This document shows positions 62,151-64,000 of a stretch of 64,000 nt of DNA, in pieces (positions within the stretch are counted from its first letter, which is position 1; every line of letters starts with the position of its first letter). Origin of the DNA: Olavius algarvensis associated proteobacterium Delta 3 (GTDB lineage Bacteria; Desulfobacterota; Desulfobacteria; Desulfobacterales; CAFBRK01). The stretch lies in assembly GCA_903231505.1 (NCBI GenBank), contig CAFBRK010000054.1, forward strand, positions 1-64,000. Reading direction: 5' to 3'. Below the pieces are notes generated by a model. That model searched no databases and was not told where the DNA came from. It saw only the letters and a list, made by a program, of their open reading frames with translations. The position numbers and the translations under genes are program-made.

Positions 62151-63503
62151 TTAAAACAGATCGACACCGATATACGTCTCCGGTGTCAGTGCCTTCAGCT
62201 CTTTCTTTACGGCGTCTGCGACATCCAGGGAGTCGATAAACGCGGCAATCGTGTCGCGGTCTATTTTCCCGTGGGTCCGGGTGAGCGCCTTCAACGCCTC
62301 GAACGGATCGGGATAGCCGTCGCGTCGTAAAATGGTCTGAATCCCCTCGGCGACCACCGCCCAATTTGCCTGAAGGTCTTCCCGGATGCGATCCCCGTTC
62401 ATGATCAGTTTGCCGAGACCTCTAAGCAGGGATTTCAGGCCGATCAACATATGGCCAAAGGGGACGCCGATATTGCGGGTGACGGTGGAATCGGTCAGAT
62501 CCCGCTGGAGCCGTGAGATGGGCAGTTTGGCGGACAGATGCTCCAAAACGGCGTTGGCGACACCGAGATTTCCCTCCGAATTTTCAAAGTCGATGGGGTT
62601 TACCTTGTGGGGCATGGTGGATGAGCCGACTTCATCCGCTTTGATCTTCTGCTTGAAATATCCCATTGAAATATATGTCCACACGTCCCGGTTCAGGTCG
62701 ATCAGAATGGTATTGATCCGTTTGAGCCCATCACAGAATGCGGCCATGTTGTCGTAATGCTCGATCTGGGTGGTCACCTTCGATCGTGCCAGCCCCAGGG
62801 CATCGTTGACGAGCCGGTCTGCAAATGCCGGCCAGTCGATATCCGGGTAGGCCGCCAGATGGGCGTTGAAATTTCCCGTGGCGCTCCCGAATTTGGCGGC
62901 GAAGGGGACCTGGCGAAGAAGATCGATCTGATTTTCGAGTCGCTCCACGAACACATACAATTCCTTTCCGAGCCGTGTCGGGGAGGCCGGCTGCCCGTGG
63001 GTTCTCGCCAGCATCGGTATCAAACGCCATTCTTCGGCCATGGTTCGCAGGGTGCGGACCACATCGTCCAGGACCGGTTCCAGGACCTCCACCCAGGCCT
63101 CTTTCATGGACAGGGGAAGGGCGGTGTTGTTGATATCCTGGGAGGTCAACCCGAAGTGGATAAATTCCTTGACCGTTTCCAGACCGAGGGCATCGAAACG
63201 CTCCTTGAGAAAATATTCGACCGCCTTGACGTCATGGTTGGTGACGTTTTCTATGGCCTTCACGCGTGTGGCGTCATCCAGGGTAAAGTCCCGGTAGATG
63301 GCCCGCAGATCATCATACTGGCGGCTCTTGACGCTTTCCAGACCGGGTAGGGGAAGATCGCACAAGGCAATGAAGTATTCGATTTCGATCCGGGCGCGGT
63401 AGCGGATCAAGGCCCCTTCAGAAAAATAGTCTGTCAGTTTTTCGGTGGCCTTTCGATACCTGCCGTCTACCGGAGAGATTGCCGTCAGAGGGGATAGTTT
63501 CAT
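62151..63503 (-). CDS. purB: Adenylosuccinate lyase
   Basis: A 450-residue enzyme of the fumarase/aspartase superfamily. The signature G-S-S-T-M-P-H-K-V-N-P is near residue 290 and the substrate loop S-P-V-D-G-R-Y is near residue 10. It acts in purine synthesis at two steps (SAICAR and adenylosuccinate). The start is ATG 63503, giving M-K-L-S-P-L-T as in E. coli PurB; an upstream ATG at 63578 would add 25 residues with no family match. The upstream gene on the same strand is the ammonia-lyase gene. Confidence 0.93.
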   Translation of the reverse strand: MKLSPLTAISPVDGRYRKATEKLTDYFSEGALIRYRARIEIEYFIALCDLPLPGLESVKSRQYDDLRAIYRDFTLDDATRVKAIENVTNHDVKAVEYFLKERFDALGLETVKEFIHFGLTSQDINNTALPLSMKEAWVEVLEPVLDDVVRTLRTMAEEWRLIPMLARTHGQPASPTRLGKELYVFVERLENQIDLLRQVPFAAKFGSATGNFNAHLAAYPDIDWPAFADRLVNDALGLARSKVTTQIEHYDNMAAFCDGLKRINTILIDLNRDVWTYISMGYFKQKIKADEVGSSTMPHKVNPIDFENSEGNLGVANAVLEHLSAKLPISRLQRDLTDSTVTRNIGVPFGHMLIGLKSLLRGLGKLIMNGDRIREDLQANWAVVAEGIQTILRRDGYPDPFEALKALTRTHGKIDRDTIAAFIDSLDVADAVKKELKALTPETYIGVDLF

Positions 63504-63803
63504 GATGGTGTCATCCTGAACTTGATTGTTTTCCACTGCTTGCTGGAGTGACTCGTAAATCCCGCACAGCGGTGGCAACGCGGGCGCTATCAGATTAGAT
63601 CGAGATCCTTAATTAAAGCGAAAGAACGGCGCCTTTCGCCCAATGAGCGACAACGTCGCGTTTCATAAAATCGTGCAACGATTTTATTTTTGTAATGATT
63701 CCAATAAGATTAACGTTTTCCGGCACGGGCGAGTATATGGAAACGGCATGGACCTGTCAAGCATCGGCGCGGCCTCCTCGACCATGTACTGGCGCGGGCG
63801 TTG
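63504..63803. other. Intergenic region, no gene supported
   Basis: It holds the leader of purB and the 3' end of the ammonia-lyase transcript. A plus-strand frame at 63643-63945 is the complement of that gene and is not counted. Confidence 0.5.
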
Positions 63804-64000
63804 TTACGCATTGATGGTGCCGACCGCGGCTTCCACGGATTTGACCAGTTTCCCCGAACGTATCAGGGACACGACCTTATCAATGTCCGCGTGGATTTCC
63901 CGATCGTTCTCGAGATACGGAACACGCTTCCGGATAGTGTCATAGGCCACCCGGGTGCCCCTTCCGGCCTTCATGGGATGGTCTTTCGTGATGAGATCGT
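63804..64000 (-). CDS. Aromatic amino acid/histidine ammonia-lyase, C-terminal part
   Basis: The 3' end of a gene running in from the right edge; the window holds about 65 codons to the TAA at 63804-63806. The translation reads R-V-P-Y-L-E-N-D-R-E-I-H-A-D-I and I-R-S-G-K-L, the C-terminal segment typical of HutH-like lyases. The catalytic MIO Ala-Ser-Gly lies outside the window, so histidine versus phenylalanine/tyrosine specificity cannot be decided. Confidence 0.75.
   Translation of the reverse strand, partial: DLITKDHPMKAGRGTRVAYDTIRKRVPYLENDREIHADIDKVVSLIRSGKLVKSVEAAVGTINA

Overview
The window is protein-dense, moderately GC-rich bacterial chromosome, with no rRNA or tRNA that I could see. 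A one-locus futalosine menaquinone pathway, an undecaheme-type c-cytochrome, a 2-oxoacid:ferredoxin oxidoreductase, a BKACE enzyme, several diguanylate-cyclase and PilZ proteins and many short palindromic repeats suggest an anaerobic Desulfobacterota (Desulfobacterales-like) genome. That assignment is inference; no taxonomic marker gene is present.

Layout. 0.3-6.1 kb: minus-strand housekeeping genes (outer-membrane barrel; TfoX-N, thioredoxin/HEAT and a phzF gene with a TAA at codon 7; then GNAT, BKACE, csaA, mutT; osmC). An inverted pair of about 110-bp repeats brackets the mutT-osmC block. 6.8-14.7 kb: mqnD-mqnB-mqnP-ubiX-ubiD-mqnE-mqnA-mqnC on the plus strand, the chorismate-to-menaquinone route with the prenylation and decarboxylation steps but without the final methyltransferase. 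15-22.7 kb: Gfo/Idh/MocA oxidoreductase, a degenerate GGDEF protein, an ArsA-type ATPase with a small partner, an intact GGDEF protein, YvcK and a DHFR-like reductase. 22.8-25.4 kb: a membrane-anchored multiheme cytochrome split by a frameshift in a G6 run. 25.8-30.8 kb: ParA with an FN3-like partner, ferredoxin oxidoreductase alpha and fused beta-gamma subunits, and a D-amino-acid aminotransferase. 31.1-37.9 kb: a tolC-ftsE-ftsX-envC-ctpA-deacetylase operon for envelope and division. 38-49.8 kb: pyrE, queD, dnaJ, a run of zinc-ribbon/cNMP/PilZ proteins, an ATC-hydrolase-like protein, a HIRAN-like protein, GNAT, pepF and a nuclease-like fusion flanked by direct repeats.

50-54.7 kb is an accessory stretch, AT-richer in parts, with small and broken genes: a ferritin-like/GGDEF fusion, two small paralogues sharing a GDGP...GIDC motif, a frameshifted NTF2-like gene and an EthD protein. 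54.7-59.3 kb holds the most unusual locus: an exported arginase-family ureohydrolase, a PPIase-like membrane-anchored protein and a HupE/UreJ_2-family membrane protein. 59.4-64 kb: XRE-cupin regulator, acyl-CoA dehydrogenase, a small hypothetical protein, purB and the 3' end of an aromatic-amino-acid/histidine ammonia-lyase gene.

The window also carries many families of short dispersed repeats. One of them, with copies near 6.6 and 42.6 kb, shows compensatory base changes between its two copies, which points to a conserved folded structure.
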